Below are positions 8,801-17,517 of a stretch of DNA of 64,000 nucleotides, piece by piece. Both the position numbers and the translations under genes were made by a program. The notes under the pieces are model-generated. The model did not search any database and had not been told where the DNA came from. It worked only from the letters and a program-made list of their open reading frames with translations. Source of the stretch: JBKCUI01 sp052161625 (GTDB lineage Bacteria > Planctomycetota > Planctomycetia > Pirellulales > Pirellulaceae); the NCBI GenBank assembly GCA_052161625.1, contig CP197412.1. One strand, given 5' to 3'. Each line of letters opens with the position of its first letter. Position 1 is the stretch's first letter.

Positions 8801-9535
8801 GACGATCACAGGTGCATCGAGTTGCTTGGAATTCTTTGCGTACGATTGGAGATGCGAGAGGACATGGAGCCGCTGGATGACCTCCGCCTGCTGCAATGCG
8901 TCCTCTGCGATTTCATCCGATGCAGGTGGAAAGACTTCGCAGCTATGTTCGAGAAAGAAATCGAGATCGCGCGCGACGATCTCCACATCTTGATGCTGCG
9001 AGAGGACGACCAAAATGGGGCGCTGGAACTTTCGCCAGGTTGCAGCCGTAATGGGTGCGACCGCTCCGAGCCAGGCCCCTTCCCAGCAGATGGGATCGTT
9101 TCGACTCCATTTCCGTAGGGTGTTTTCGAATCCCTTCAAGTCGAGAATGCCATCGAGCAATTCCGTTGCTTTTGCGCGGAGCTGAATCGCTTTGGCATCA
9201 TGGTCCAATTTCTCGGACTTTTTGATTTGGGCAGCCCGATCGGCTCGCTTCCTTTCGGCATCAAAGGATTCGACCGCTGCGTCGGAAGCGCGAGTGCTCG
9301 AAGAAGCCCGACTCGAGGCTTTCTTCTTGACACCTTTTCCATCGCTAGTTTTCGTTCCATCGCTAGGTTTCGCTCGAGATGGGGAGGAAGTCTCGCGCGC
9401 AGCATGCTTTTCGAGTGTCAGTTCGATGCTTTCGATCGCATTGGGATCGTCGTGAAAGTCATCGGGGGCAGGCGCGTCGGTTCCTCGCTTGAGAAAGTCG
9501 GCTAAGGTGCGCGATTTGGGTCGCTTCGCCTTCAT
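5849..9535 (-). CDS. mfd: Transcription-repair coupling factor Mfd
   Basis: A 1228-residue protein with the full Mfd order. A low-complexity Lys/Ser-rich N-terminal extension (about 110 residues) precedes the UvrB-like module (ARGGILDVFP), and the RNA-polymerase-interacting domain follows at about 535-600 (GDLVVHLSHGIGIYLGMEMI). Next come the RecG-like translocase with Walker A GDVGFGKTE (about 688), DEEQ box (about 790) and ATTIIESGLDIPNANT plus QLRGRVGRY, then the C-terminal TRCF domain. Mfd removes RNA polymerase stalled at lesions and recruits UvrA for excision repair. The start codon overlaps the prolyl oligopeptidase stop as ATGA, indicating co-transcription and coupling. Confidence 0.97.
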   Translation of the reverse strand: MKAKRPKSRTLADFLKRGTDAPAPDDFHDDPNAIESIELTLEKHAARETSSPSRAKPSDGTKTSDGKGVKKKASSRASSSTRASDAAVESFDAERKRADRAAQIKKSEKLDHDAKAIQLRAKATELLDGILDLKGFENTLRKWSRNDPICWEGAWLGAVAPITAATWRKFQRPILVVLSQHQDVEIVARDLDFFLEHSCEVFPPASDEIAEDALQQAEVIQRLHVLSHLQSYAKNSKQLDAPVIVTTVQAMMHNVPSPSQLEHDRRSLRVGQRVDLAKLKGWLAENGYRTTTSVQMAGEFTARGGILDVFPPDCSEPRRIEWFDDEIESIRSFDPMTQRSSTRLDQVDLIAADEAIKDEASFLEFLPKETMVLVHEPIAALHHAEAYLARIPFPERFRKPTEILTVLQQHAVAQITQLAIEGYTGELLQVPIGDVQRIGGEMEGLSKQVDQALGKNRTALVVCINEGELSRMHDLMQGSQAYQEGRVLLELGLLSAGFELPPQGAFVLTLNQMLRRSTLRRSSKRHASRAIDSFLDLKPGDLVVHLSHGIGIYLGMEMIEKHGQKFEHLTIEFDGGTKLYVPTTKIDLVQRYVGGTKTRPKLAKIGGQAWVRQKKAAEESVVDMAAELLELQAQRRSISGIAFKPDSVWQTQFDTSFPYEETADQLTAIAATKADMMSTRPMERLLCGDVGFGKTEVAMRAAFKAVESGYQVAVLVPTTVLAEQHYKTFKARMAEFPFEIAKLNRFISASQQRETLKRLARGQVDIVVGTHRVASLDVNFYNLGLLIIDEEQKFGVELKERLKRSNQNVDVLSMSATPIPRTLHMSLVGVRDISNLETAPEERMAVETRVARFDEHLIRNAILRELNRDGQVYFVHNRIEDMPVLLSRLQRIVPEARILVGHGQMEEGVLEQVMVDFIEHRADILLATTIIESGLDIPNANTMFIDEADRYGLSELHQLRGRVGRYKHQAYCYLLVDKRKHLTPDSARRLHAIEEFSQLGAGFGIAMRDLEIRGAGNLLGTQQSGHIAAVGYELYCQLLENAVRELTKQPQKLEITVELNVPIEAYLPSEYVPEMRHKIDIYRRLSRIQSIQSIDEIKQELEDRFGKLPPPVERLLAVSQLRMDATIWSIQYVGIEDEFLVFHYTDRSRVEQLAKKHNGRLRIVDQTSCYWPLRPEKPQPPRGTAAEPIWRRPRVEPSQPTKVEPPEPIEKVIQKIDLLALLQSILQL

Positions 9536-11718
9536 GGCTTAGAAGGCTCGCGCGTGTTATGTAGAACGAAAGCCCACATGTCCGCAGCCGCTTCGATTAA
9601 TTTGCTAACCGGTGTACCCGCGCCATGCCCTGCACTCGTCTCGATGCGGATCAAGGCCGGACTCGATCCACTTTGGCAAGCTTGAAGACGAGCCGCGAAT
9701 TTAAAGCTATGACCTGGCACGACTCGATCGTCATGATCCGCGGTGGTGACCATCGTCGCAGGATAACGTGTTCCAGGTCGCAGGTTATGAAGGGGTGAGT
9801 AGGAGAGCAACGTCGAGAACTGCTTGGGATCATCGCTGCTCCCAAATTCATTCACCCAAGCCCATCCGATGGTGAACTTCTGAAATCGGAGCATATCCAT
9901 CACCCCAACCGCAGGGAGCGCCACGGCGAAAAGATCGGGACGCTGCGTCATGACCGCACCGATCAGCAATCCCCCATTGCTGCGACCGTGCACCGCGAGA
10001 CGATCCCTATTCGTGTAGCGATTGGCGATGAGATACTCCGCGGCCGCGATGAAATCGTCAAAGCAATTTTGCTTCTTATCGAGCATAGCCGATTCATGCC
10101 ATTCCCGACCGTATTCTCCACCCCCTCGAATGTTCGCCACCGCATACACTCCACCTTGCTCCATCCAAGCAAGATTGGCAGGTGAGAACGTAGGGGTGAT
10201 CGAAATATTGAAACCCCCATAGGCATAGAGGAAGGCACGTCCGTTTCCGTCTCGAAGGAATCCCTTTTTGTACGAAAGAATGAGAGGAATCCGTGTCCCA
10301 TCTTTGCTGGTATAGAACGTCCTCTCGGTTACAAACTCTTTAGGGTCAAACGCGATCTTCGGTTCACGCCATGGTTTCACAGCACCATCGGATAAATCGA
10401 CTCGATAGATTGCCGGCGGGGTGATGGTGTTGGTAAACGAGAAAAATGTTTCCTTCGAAGCCCGCTTCCCTTCGAACCCGGTTACGGTCCCAAGTCCAGG
10501 AATGGGCAAATCCTCGAGGCGTGTCCCATCGACTTGGTACCGCCGCACGACGCTCGTGGCATCTTGGAGAAGGGTGACGAAAAATTGGTCCTGTATCAGA
10601 CTGGCCCCTTCGATCGACTCGGCCGATTCAGGGACAATCGTCTTCCATTTCGATTCCTCTTTTTGGATTCGGTCGATGGCGATGATACGGCGTTTGGGAG
10701 CGTCCCGATCGGTTTCAAAATAGAAGAGATCACCATCGTTGCCAAGGAATTCGTATTCGGCAAGGAAGCCGCTTAGAAGCTCTCGAAAGTCTTTTTGGAC
10801 AGGAACGGAGCCTGCCTCGATCGGCGCATAGAAGATTTGATTTTTGCGTTCCGTACCGCGCCAGACCGCGACGATGAGAAAGGCACCATCGTCCGAAACC
10901 TTCGGTCGGAACCCCCATTCCTTCTCGTCACTTCGTTCGTAGACAAGGAGATCGGCCGATTGGGGAGTACCCACCTTGTGATAGTAGAGTTTTTGAAAGT
11001 AGTTGGCGCCGGTGAACTCCGATTCCGTTTTGGGCTGGTCATAACGGCTGTAGAAGAAGCCGGCGTTGTCCTTCGTCCAAGCGACGGTGCTGAATTTGAT
11101 CCAATCCAACGTATCTACCAGATCGCTGCCTGTTTCGATGTTTCGGATCTTCCAGGTGTTCCAATCGCTTCCCGCTTTCGCAAGACCGTATGCCAGCCAC
11201 TTTCCGTCGCTGCTCACCTCGTATCCCGCAAGCGAGGTTGTGCCATCGGAGCTGAGGGTGTTGGGGTCGAGCAAAACCTCCTTAGGGGCATCGAGTTCGG
11301 CGGCCTTGTAAAGAATGTTTTGATTCTGCAGGCCGTTGTTGTGCGAAACCACCCAAGTCGTACCATGCACAGTGGGGAAGCCATAGCGCTCGTAGTTCCA
11401 GAGCTCGCCCAGACGCTTGACGAGAGACTCTCGCTCCGGAATCCCTTTCAGGTACCCGAATGTCAGTTCGTTCTGTTTCTTTACCCAGTCTTTTGTTTCC
11501 GAGCTGTCAACGTCCTCGAGCCATCGGAAGGGATCTTCTACTTTCTGGCCATGGTAGTCGTCGACTTGATCGACCGCCTTGGAAGAAGGGTAGTCAAGAT
11601 TGGGAGCTGGTTCATCTTGCCCCAGGGACCGCCCCGATAAAGAATTTCCGTCCCACCCAACAAACGCGAAGTAGACGAAGACGAAAGCGACGCAACGGTG
11701 GTACAAAGGGTGCATCAA
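9532..11718 (-). CDS. Prolyl oligopeptidase (S9A), exported
   Basis: A 728-residue serine peptidase with an N-terminal signal-like segment (CVAFVFVYFAFVGW). The motif YHGQKVEDPFRWLED opens the S9A family, the middle forms a beta-propeller, and the C-terminal alpha/beta-hydrolase domain carries the catalytic triad: Ser in GRSNGG (about residue 579), Asp in DHDDRVVP (about 662) and His in SAGHGAG (about 698). Length matches the usual 700 or so residues. These enzymes cleave after proline in short peptides. It is the first gene of the run that continues into mfd with a 4-bp overlap. Confidence 0.95.
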   Translation of the reverse strand: MMHPLYHRCVAFVFVYFAFVGWDGNSLSGRSLGQDEPAPNLDYPSSKAVDQVDDYHGQKVEDPFRWLEDVDSSETKDWVKKQNELTFGYLKGIPERESLVKRLGELWNYERYGFPTVHGTTWVVSHNNGLQNQNILYKAAELDAPKEVLLDPNTLSSDGTTSLAGYEVSSDGKWLAYGLAKAGSDWNTWKIRNIETGSDLVDTLDWIKFSTVAWTKDNAGFFYSRYDQPKTESEFTGANYFQKLYYHKVGTPQSADLLVYERSDEKEWGFRPKVSDDGAFLIVAVWRGTERKNQIFYAPIEAGSVPVQKDFRELLSGFLAEYEFLGNDGDLFYFETDRDAPKRRIIAIDRIQKEESKWKTIVPESAESIEGASLIQDQFFVTLLQDATSVVRRYQVDGTRLEDLPIPGLGTVTGFEGKRASKETFFSFTNTITPPAIYRVDLSDGAVKPWREPKIAFDPKEFVTERTFYTSKDGTRIPLILSYKKGFLRDGNGRAFLYAYGGFNISITPTFSPANLAWMEQGGVYAVANIRGGGEYGREWHESAMLDKKQNCFDDFIAAAEYLIANRYTNRDRLAVHGRSNGGLLIGAVMTQRPDLFAVALPAVGVMDMLRFQKFTIGWAWVNEFGSSDDPKQFSTLLSYSPLHNLRPGTRYPATMVTTADHDDRVVPGHSFKFAARLQACQSGSSPALIRIETSAGHGAGTPVSKLIEAAADMWAFVLHNTREPSKP

Positions 11719-11739
11719 GTTGTTAATTCCTGGTAGCGA

Positions 11740-13443
11740 TTAGTCGGCTTCTTCTGAGCTGAAGTCGCCGGTGAAACCGAGTCCGGTGATATCGCTGATA
11801 CGGCCAGCCAATAAACCGTACTGGTTGAACACGAACAACACGGTGAAGGGCATGAACAGTCCGATGGCGATCTCGCCTACGATTCCGTCCCGCAGCGCCC
11901 ACGCATTGAGAATGAAAAGAAACCCGAACGCAAGCATCGTCTGCAGGTACATGGCCCCCCAAGCGTCCGGCTTGGCTTTGAAAGAATCAAGCACATTCTT
12001 TGAAAATGGCTCCGTGATCGCATTGTTGTCCGCCATGCTCAACAAGAAGAAGGGGAACAGGAGCCAAGTCGACAGCAGGCCAAATAGCGCCGTGGTGATA
12101 TGGCTCCCTGCAATCGATGCCAAACCAGTCCCGATCATGCCGCCGGGAATGGAGGCGATCGCCAGGGATGATAGCACCATGATCACCTCTCCTGCCATTT
12201 CACCCGTTCGAGTAAAAGGCCAGTCTTGGATGCGATGGTATTGATTCGCCACCGTCGAGAGGACGCACATGCCCAAGGCTAATAAGGAGCCGAAGACGGG
12301 CACGCAAGGAACCAGGAAGATGACAGCTTGCAAAATGACTCCAAGCCTCTCCGTGGCTTGAAAAAGCTCGGGTGCTGCCGTCACCATGGGAAACCAAATG
12401 GCGCAGAACAGTCCGAAGAAGATCATAATAAAGACGAGCAGCGGATCTCGGCAGAACCAGAACAGGAGCGAGATCCAACGTTGGGAATCGAAGGAAGCGG
12501 TGAGTCCCTCCAATTCCTTTGCTTCGGCGTCGACTTCCGCTCGCGCCTTCTCCATCATTTCGTCGGTTCGGGCTTTGGAAGTGTTCGAGTCTCGAACCGA
12601 GTTCGCATCGGATCGCACGAACTTCACGTCAGCGATTTCATGGTCCAAGACGACGGTACGCTGTTTCTTTGGGACCTTGGGCTCTGGGACGAGGAATTCC
12701 GAAAAGCAATCGGGGCATCGTACCGATTTGCCTATCCGAGATTTCGGAGCCATCATGCGAGTGCCACAAACCTTGCACCCGAAACTGAACTCGTCTTCGC
12801 GAACCGAATCGCTTCCGATATCCAGCGCGCTGCTGGACAAAACAATGTCGTCGAGCACGCCGGCCAATGCTGGGGCACCCGTGGGAAGTTCAAGCCCGAT
12901 CGGGAGGCCTTTCGGTTTCGCCGGCTCGATCGGTGACAACTGAAAGTCGTCGTCGAACTCGTCGAGGGTGGGACTCGGCCGCTTGGTGGTCGATGGGGGC
13001 GCTCCGTTCGAAGGTGGCTTTGGAGCTGCGCGACCCGGGGGGGACGGGACTCCGTTCGGATTGGTCTGGAGCGCGGACTCGACCAGTGGTGCAAGCTCGG
13101 GTAGATCGTCGTCGAATAGGCTGGGGCGGCTCGGGGTGGCTGCAGCATCGTCCCGCGCTGAGGCAGCATTTTCCCTCGCTGACGCGTCGGGTTGGGATGG
13201 AGAGGTCCTAGCGGACGCGGCGGGTGGAGCAACTGTTTTCTGGCCTGAGATGTCGGCGGGCCCGGAATCGAGATTGAGCCATTCCTCGTCATCGGAAGGC
13301 TTGGGCTGGGCACCGGGAACGACGATCGTATTCTTGCACTGCGGGCAAGCCAGCCGCTGGCCAGCGAGCTTCGAGGGGGCTCGAAGCTTTTTTTGGCATT
13401 GCGGGCAAAGGAAACTGAGTGGTGAAGGATTCCCCGTAGACAA
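11740..13443 (-). CDS. Zinc-ribbon membrane protein of unknown function
   Basis: A 567-residue protein not recognised as a named family. It starts with a zinc ribbon (CPQCQKKLRAP...CPQCKN), followed by about 170 low-complexity residues rich in Pro, Ser, Ala and Asp, and a second ribbon (CKVCGTRMMAPK...CPDC). The C-terminal half has about six hydrophobic segments (for example LLVFIMIFFGLFCAIWFP and LGVILQAVIFLVPCVPVFGS). Two CxxC-CxxC ribbons ahead of a multi-pass membrane region are a common planctomycete arrangement. It is 21 bp upstream of the prolyl oligopeptidase gene and 28 bp downstream of ilvD, so it may be co-transcribed with either. Confidence 0.8.
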   Translation of the reverse strand: MSTGNPSPLSFLCPQCQKKLRAPSKLAGQRLACPQCKNTIVVPGAQPKPSDDEEWLNLDSGPADISGQKTVAPPAASARTSPSQPDASARENAASARDDAAATPSRPSLFDDDLPELAPLVESALQTNPNGVPSPPGRAAPKPPSNGAPPSTTKRPSPTLDEFDDDFQLSPIEPAKPKGLPIGLELPTGAPALAGVLDDIVLSSSALDIGSDSVREDEFSFGCKVCGTRMMAPKSRIGKSVRCPDCFSEFLVPEPKVPKKQRTVVLDHEIADVKFVRSDANSVRDSNTSKARTDEMMEKARAEVDAEAKELEGLTASFDSQRWISLLFWFCRDPLLVFIMIFFGLFCAIWFPMVTAAPELFQATERLGVILQAVIFLVPCVPVFGSLLALGMCVLSTVANQYHRIQDWPFTRTGEMAGEVIMVLSSLAIASIPGGMIGTGLASIAGSHITTALFGLLSTWLLFPFFLLSMADNNAITEPFSKNVLDSFKAKPDAWGAMYLQTMLAFGFLFILNAWALRDGIVGEIAIGLFMPFTVLFVFNQYGLLAGRISDITGLGFTGDFSSEEAD

Positions 13444-13471
13444 TTGTAACGGATCTCCGTTGGGACAAGGG

Positions 13472-15154
13472 CTATTCGTCCGTGACGCAGCCTTCGCTGG
13501 CGCTCTTCACGTTCTTAATGTACTTGTACAGTGTACCACGAGTTGCCTTCAAAGGTGGCGCCTTCCACTCAGCCTTTCGCTTCGCCATTTCTTCATCCGA
13601 AACGGCGACTTGAAGCACGTTTTTCTCGGCATCGATGGTGACGATATCGCCATCGCGAACCAAGGCGAATGGCCCGCCAACTTGCGCTTCCGGTGTGATG
13701 TGTCCGACGATGAAGCCGTGGGACCCGCCCGAGAATCGTCCGTCGGTAAGAAGTGCTACGTCGGAACCCAATCCAGCACCCATAATGGCCGAGGTAGGGG
13801 TGAGCATTTCCGGCATCCCGGGGCCCCCCTTGGGACCTTCGTAGCGAATGAGGATCACATCCCCCTTTTGAATCTTCTTTTGTTCCAAGGCCTCGAGCAT
13901 CAGCTCTTCGCTATCGAAGCAACGTGCGGGGCCCTCGAACAATAGTCCCTCTTTGCCTGTGATCTTCGCCACGGCTCCCTCGGGAGCGAGATTGCCGAAG
14001 AGAATTTGAATATGTCCGGTCGATTTGATCGGGTTGGACAACGGTTGGACAATCTTTTGTCCCTGCTTCAGATCGGGAAGTGGGGCGATATTCTCAGCCA
14101 ATGTTTTGCCGGTGACGGTCATGCAATTGCCGTCGAGGAACCCTTCCTTGAGAAGAAACTTCATCACCGCTGGCGTTCCACCGATGGAGTGCAAATCTTC
14201 TTGGACGAATTTGCCGGACGGTTTGAGGTCCGCCAACAAGGGAACGCGATCGCTGACATTCTGGAAATCCTTCAACGTCAAATCGATATCCACACTCCGG
14301 GCCATAGCGATCAAGTGGAGGACGGCATTGGTGCTACCCCCTAAAGCCATCACGACAACCATCGCGTTTTCAAAAGCAGCACGAGTCATGATGTCACGCG
14401 GTTTCAAGTCCATTTCCATGAGCAACTTGATCGCCTTGGCGGCTCGCGCGCACTCGTCGATCTTCGCGGGATCTTCGGCGGGGATCGAAGCGGAGTAAGG
14501 GAGCGCCATCCCAAGGGCTTCGATGGCGGATGCCATGGTGTTGGCTGTGTACATCCCACCGCAAGCTCCCGCGCCGGGGCAAGAGTTGCGAACGATGTTG
14601 GCACGCGTTTCTTCATCGATCTGACCGGCCAAGTACTGTCCGTAGCATTGGAATGCCGAGACGATGTCCAGCGATGTACCATTCCACTTGCCGGCACGAA
14701 TGGTGCCACCATAGATCATGAGCGAGGGGCGGTTCAAGCGTCCCATGGCGATCAAGCAGCCCGGCATGTTCTTGTCGCATCCGGGGATAGCGATCAAGGC
14801 ATCGTACCACTGGGCTCCCATGATGGTCTCGATCGAGTCGGCAATCAAATCGCGAGACTGGAGGGAAAAGGACATCCCCTCGGTCCCCATGCTGATCCCG
14901 TCGCTCACCCCGACGGTATTGAATCGCATGCCGACCAAACCTTCGGCCACCACCGCCTGCTTGGCTTGGAGGCCCAAGTCCAAGAGGTGCATGTTGCAGG
15001 TATTCCCCTCGTACCAGACGCTCCCGATCCCCACTTGCCCTTTGTTCATGTCCTCCGGCGTCATCCCTGTGCCGTACAACATGGCCTGCGAAGCCCCTTG
15101 GCTCTTGGGCTGCGTGATGCGGGACGAGTATTTGTTCAAGTTAGAAGCGGTCAT
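13472..15154 (-). CDS. ilvD: Dihydroxy-acid dehydratase
   Basis: A 560-residue enzyme from the ATG at 15154. The frame is open 26 codons further upstream, but that extension (RQRGNYNSHLRFHLP) does not look like IlvD and derives from the repeat region. IlvD dehydrates 2,3-dihydroxy-isovalerate and -methylvalerate in branched-chain amino acid synthesis. Iron-sulfur cluster cysteines are visible in PGCDKNMPG (about 125) and in NSCPGAGACGG (about 191 and 197), and the C-terminal DGRFSGGSHGFIVGHITPEA motif is intact. Other branched-chain genes are not nearby. A repeat module sits directly upstream, where the promoter would be expected. Confidence 0.97.
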   Translation of the reverse strand: MTASNLNKYSSRITQPKSQGASQAMLYGTGMTPEDMNKGQVGIGSVWYEGNTCNMHLLDLGLQAKQAVVAEGLVGMRFNTVGVSDGISMGTEGMSFSLQSRDLIADSIETIMGAQWYDALIAIPGCDKNMPGCLIAMGRLNRPSLMIYGGTIRAGKWNGTSLDIVSAFQCYGQYLAGQIDEETRANIVRNSCPGAGACGGMYTANTMASAIEALGMALPYSASIPAEDPAKIDECARAAKAIKLLMEMDLKPRDIMTRAAFENAMVVVMALGGSTNAVLHLIAMARSVDIDLTLKDFQNVSDRVPLLADLKPSGKFVQEDLHSIGGTPAVMKFLLKEGFLDGNCMTVTGKTLAENIAPLPDLKQGQKIVQPLSNPIKSTGHIQILFGNLAPEGAVAKITGKEGLLFEGPARCFDSEELMLEALEQKKIQKGDVILIRYEGPKGGPGMPEMLTPTSAIMGAGLGSDVALLTDGRFSGGSHGFIVGHITPEAQVGGPFALVRDGDIVTIDAEKNVLQVAVSDEEMAKRKAEWKAPPLKATRGTLYKYIKNVKSASEGCVTDE

Positions 15155-15251
15155 TGCGTTCAGAGAGGGCTGGAGGGGTAGATGGAATCTAAGGTGAGAA
15201 TTGTAGTTTCCTCGCTGACGCTTTGTAACCACAAATGGGGGGGGCGAGGGC

Positions 15252-15390
15252 CCAATGTAGTGCCGTCGTCCTCGACGGCTTCCCCCGCATGCACGCTATC
15301 AGCGAATCGACCAACCCGATAACGCGAGAGCATGGAGCATGGAGCACGGATGGGTTTTTGGCCAAGGGCCATAGACAACGTAGCATTGGG
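15252..15390 (-). repeat. Dispersed intergenic module, copy 2 (inverted)
   Basis: Reverse-complement relative of 965-1108. It contains the hairpin GCCGTCG-TCCT-CGACGGC (15262-15279), CGATAACGCGAGAG-type sequence, two or three CATGGAG heptads and a TTTTTGGCCAAGGGCCAT element. It occupies the region just upstream of ilvD. The stretch 15155-15616 holds no other gene that I can support. Confidence 0.75.
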
Positions 15391-15425
15391 CAACCCACTA
15401 CAAACAAGCCTGGCGTGGGCGGCCG

Positions 15426-15472
15426 CTTCTAGTAATCCAGCATTCGCTACGCTCATGCTGGATTACTAGAAG
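15426..15472. repeat. Perfect 18-bp inverted repeat
   Basis: CTTCTAGTAATCCAGCAT (15426-15443) and its exact reverse complement (15455-15472) are separated by an 11-base loop, TCGCTACGCTC. No T-run follows on either strand, so a standard intrinsic terminator is not evident. It could be a protein-binding palindrome, a mobile repeat, or a Rho-independent-like block between the ATP-grasp gene and ilvD, which are both on the minus strand. Confidence 0.85.
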
Positions 15473-15556
15473 CATGTTCTTACCAGATCCAACCGTTTGA
15501 TTCATCGTGAGTCAATGATTTGAGAGGAACCGCGCCACCTATGTCCTGATTGTTCC

Positions 15557-15590
15557 CGCCTCGCCACTCGCCACTCGCCTCTCGCTACTA
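15557..15590 (-). repeat. Short heptanucleotide tract near a stop codon
   Basis: Four to five units of the CTCGCCA/CTCGCCT/CTCGCTA family lie 26 bases beyond the stop codon of the minus-strand ATP-grasp gene. On that gene's coding strand the tract reads TAGCGAGAGGCGAGTGGCGA, the same sense as the other stop-proximal tracts. Confidence 0.8.
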
Positions 15591-15616
15591 TTCCGGGTGA
15601 GGTAAGGGGGCGCTAT

Positions 15617-16519
15617 TCAAGCATCGAGTCGCTTCACAATCAGATCGGCGTAATGTTCGACGCCGCGCTCGGTGTAGCGAAGGTAAAGATCAGGCTCGAT
15701 CATTTCGATCTCCATGAGCAAATAAGGAATGGGGCTATCGGGATTTGGATTGCGGACCCAATCCAATCGCGCGTAAAGCGTGCCGGATTGAAAATCCTCC
15801 AGCAAGACACGGGAGGAAGCGACCAGCCATGGGTCTGGCTCCCAGCGTTTGTATATACCTCCATGCTGAACTTGCACACGGAAATCGCCCGACTTAGGAC
15901 GTTTGAGGATCGAGTGGTAGTATTCGCCCCCCAGGAACACGAGCGAGTGCTCGCCGTCCTCACAGATCGTGGGCAAAAAGGGTTGCAAGATAACTGACTC
16001 GTCCTGAAAGGTAGCTTCGATTGTGCGGAGTTGTTCGCGCAGGTTCTTGTGATGGACGGCCAACGTACGGAAGCTTCCCGCGCTTACCACCGGCTTGAGA
16101 ATCAACCGGTCACATCGGAATCGACGAAATAGGGCATTCCAATCCAGAGCCGATAATTCTTTGCTCGGATGGATCTCGGTCGGGATCACCCAATCTTGAA
16201 AACTCCCTAGCTGGGTTAAATAGCGTTTGTGGATGTTGGCTTGGATGATCGACTCGGGGTGGAGCAACGCGCCGCAACGTTTGGCGATCTCCGAGATCCT
16301 CTTCAGAAAAAGATCCGGCGTGAGGTAGTAGTCCCATGGAGAGCGAATGAGCACACAGCGAAAATCCTCCCATGCAACTTCGTCGTCTTTCCAGTCGACC
16401 GCTTCAATGGACCAGCCGCGTCGCTCCAAGGCGTTTGCTAGGAGCGGATCGTCTTGACCGTCATAAATGCCATGCTGCTTGGTCAAGAAGGCGCATCGGA
16501 TGGGTTTCATTGGTCTCAT
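15617..16519 (-). CDS. ATP-grasp domain protein
   Basis: About 300 residues from ATG 16519 (a second ATG at 16510 gives 297). The frame stays open to 16783, but that part is antisense to the mlaE start and is not counted. The protein resembles ATP-grasp ligases of the RimK/glutathione-synthetase type: an N-terminal region with LLANALERRGWSIEAVDW and IRSPWDY, the substrate segment CDRLILKPVVSAGSFRTLAV (the usual Lys before a Gly/Ser loop), VILQPFLPTICEDGEHSLVF and a C-terminal LLMEIEMIEPDLYL, corresponding to the E-x-N/E metal site. Such enzymes join a carboxylate to an amine using ATP. The substrate is unknown. It is transcribed divergently from the mla operon. Confidence 0.8.
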   Translation of the reverse strand: MRPMKPIRCAFLTKQHGIYDGQDDPLLANALERRGWSIEAVDWKDDEVAWEDFRCVLIRSPWDYYLTPDLFLKRISEIAKRCGALLHPESIIQANIHKRYLTQLGSFQDWVIPTEIHPSKELSALDWNALFRRFRCDRLILKPVVSAGSFRTLAVHHKNLREQLRTIEATFQDESVILQPFLPTICEDGEHSLVFLGGEYYHSILKRPKSGDFRVQVQHGGIYKRWEPDPWLVASSRVLLEDFQSGTLYARLDWVRNPNPDSPIPYLLMEIEMIEPDLYLRYTERGVEHYADLIVKRLDA

Positions 16520-16650
16520 GGCAATCGCGGCAAAGGGAATTCTCAATCCATAGTCGTCAGCGAAAAACCTATACCGGCACAGGCTGAAAAACTGGCACAA
16601 CCGGTAAAGTCGGCTCAAGTTACGCGGCTTGCCTGCTCGATACAAGATGT

Positions 16651-17517
16651 ATGGCGCCAGCGGAATACCGACCCAATCCTCTTCTCGAGAGGCTGAAACA
16701 GAGCTTTGTGCGGCTTGCAACCGCCTGGGGTGGGGTCGTGGTCGGTGCCATTTCGACGCTTGGAGATATCTCCCTGTTCGCATGGCAGATGCTGGGATGG
16801 ATGATTTCTGCGAAACCCAAAAAAGAAACGCTACTTCCCAATTTCTATGCGGTGGGCGTATTGAGCCTGCCCGTCGTCGCCTTGACCGGAACCTTTATCG
16901 GCATGGTGCTAGCAATCCATAGTTATGAGCAATTCCGTAACATGGGTATGGAAAGCCGACTTGGGGCGGTCATCAACATGTCCCTGGTTCGAGAGCTTGG
17001 CCCCGTCCTTGCCGCGACGATGCTCGCGGGACGCGTTGGTAGTGCGATGGCAGCGGTGATCGGAACGATGCGTGTCACCGAACAAATCGATGCACTGATC
17101 AGTATGGGGGCGAACCCGATTCACTATCTGGTAGTCCCTCGCTTTCTGGCCTGCGTCCTTTTGATTCCAGCCTTGACTATCATGGCCGACTTCATGGGGA
17201 TTGTAGGTGGCTACTTCCATAGCGTGATCGTCTTGGGAATCGACCATGCGCAGTACTTGCAAAATAGCCGCGACTTTGTGGATGGCTTCGATCTTTTTTC
17301 AGGGATCTTCAAGAGCGTGATCTTCGGAGCGATCATAGCGGTGGTAAGTTGCTACCACGGATTCCATTGCTTGCCCGGAGCCGACGGGGTTGGGCGAGCC
17401 GCGACGACCGCCTTTGTGCAAAGTTTTGTGATGATTCTGGCATTGGATATCATTATGAATTTGATGCTCAATGCGATTGACTTCGCCTTATGGCCTGGAA
17501 GGTCGAAGCTGTTTTGA
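16651..17517 (+). CDS. mlaE: MlaE-type lipid ABC transporter permease
   Basis: A 288-residue multi-pass membrane protein of the MlaE/YrbE permease family. Signature segments are FIGMVLAIHSYEQFRNMGME, MSLVRELGPVLAATMLAGRVGSA (with the conserved E-x-GP), GTMRVTEQIDALISMGANP and the C-terminal GVGRAATTAFVQSFVMILAL. With the following ATPase and MCE protein it should form an Mla-like complex moving phospholipids between inner and outer membrane. Its stop overlaps the mlaF start as TGATG. No mlaB or mlaC homologue is visible in this cluster. Confidence 0.95.
   Translation: MAPAEYRPNPLLERLKQSFVRLATAWGGVVVGAISTLGDISLFAWQMLGWMISAKPKKETLLPNFYAVGVLSLPVVALTGTFIGMVLAIHSYEQFRNMGMESRLGAVINMSLVRELGPVLAATMLAGRVGSAMAAVIGTMRVTEQIDALISMGANPIHYLVVPRFLACVLLIPALTIMADFMGIVGGYFHSVIVLGIDHAQYLQNSRDFVDGFDLFSGIFKSVIFGAIIAVVSCYHGFHCLPGADGVGRAATTAFVQSFVMILALDIIMNLMLNAIDFALWPGRSKLF

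Noticed and set aside
6260..9118. A 952-residue plus-strand open frame antisense to mfd
   Set aside because: It is a shadow of mfd caused by codon bias; the mfd motifs on the other strand are unmistakable.
10795..11640. A 281-residue plus-strand frame antisense to the prolyl oligopeptidase gene
   Set aside because: Shadow frame; the S9A motifs lie on the minus strand.
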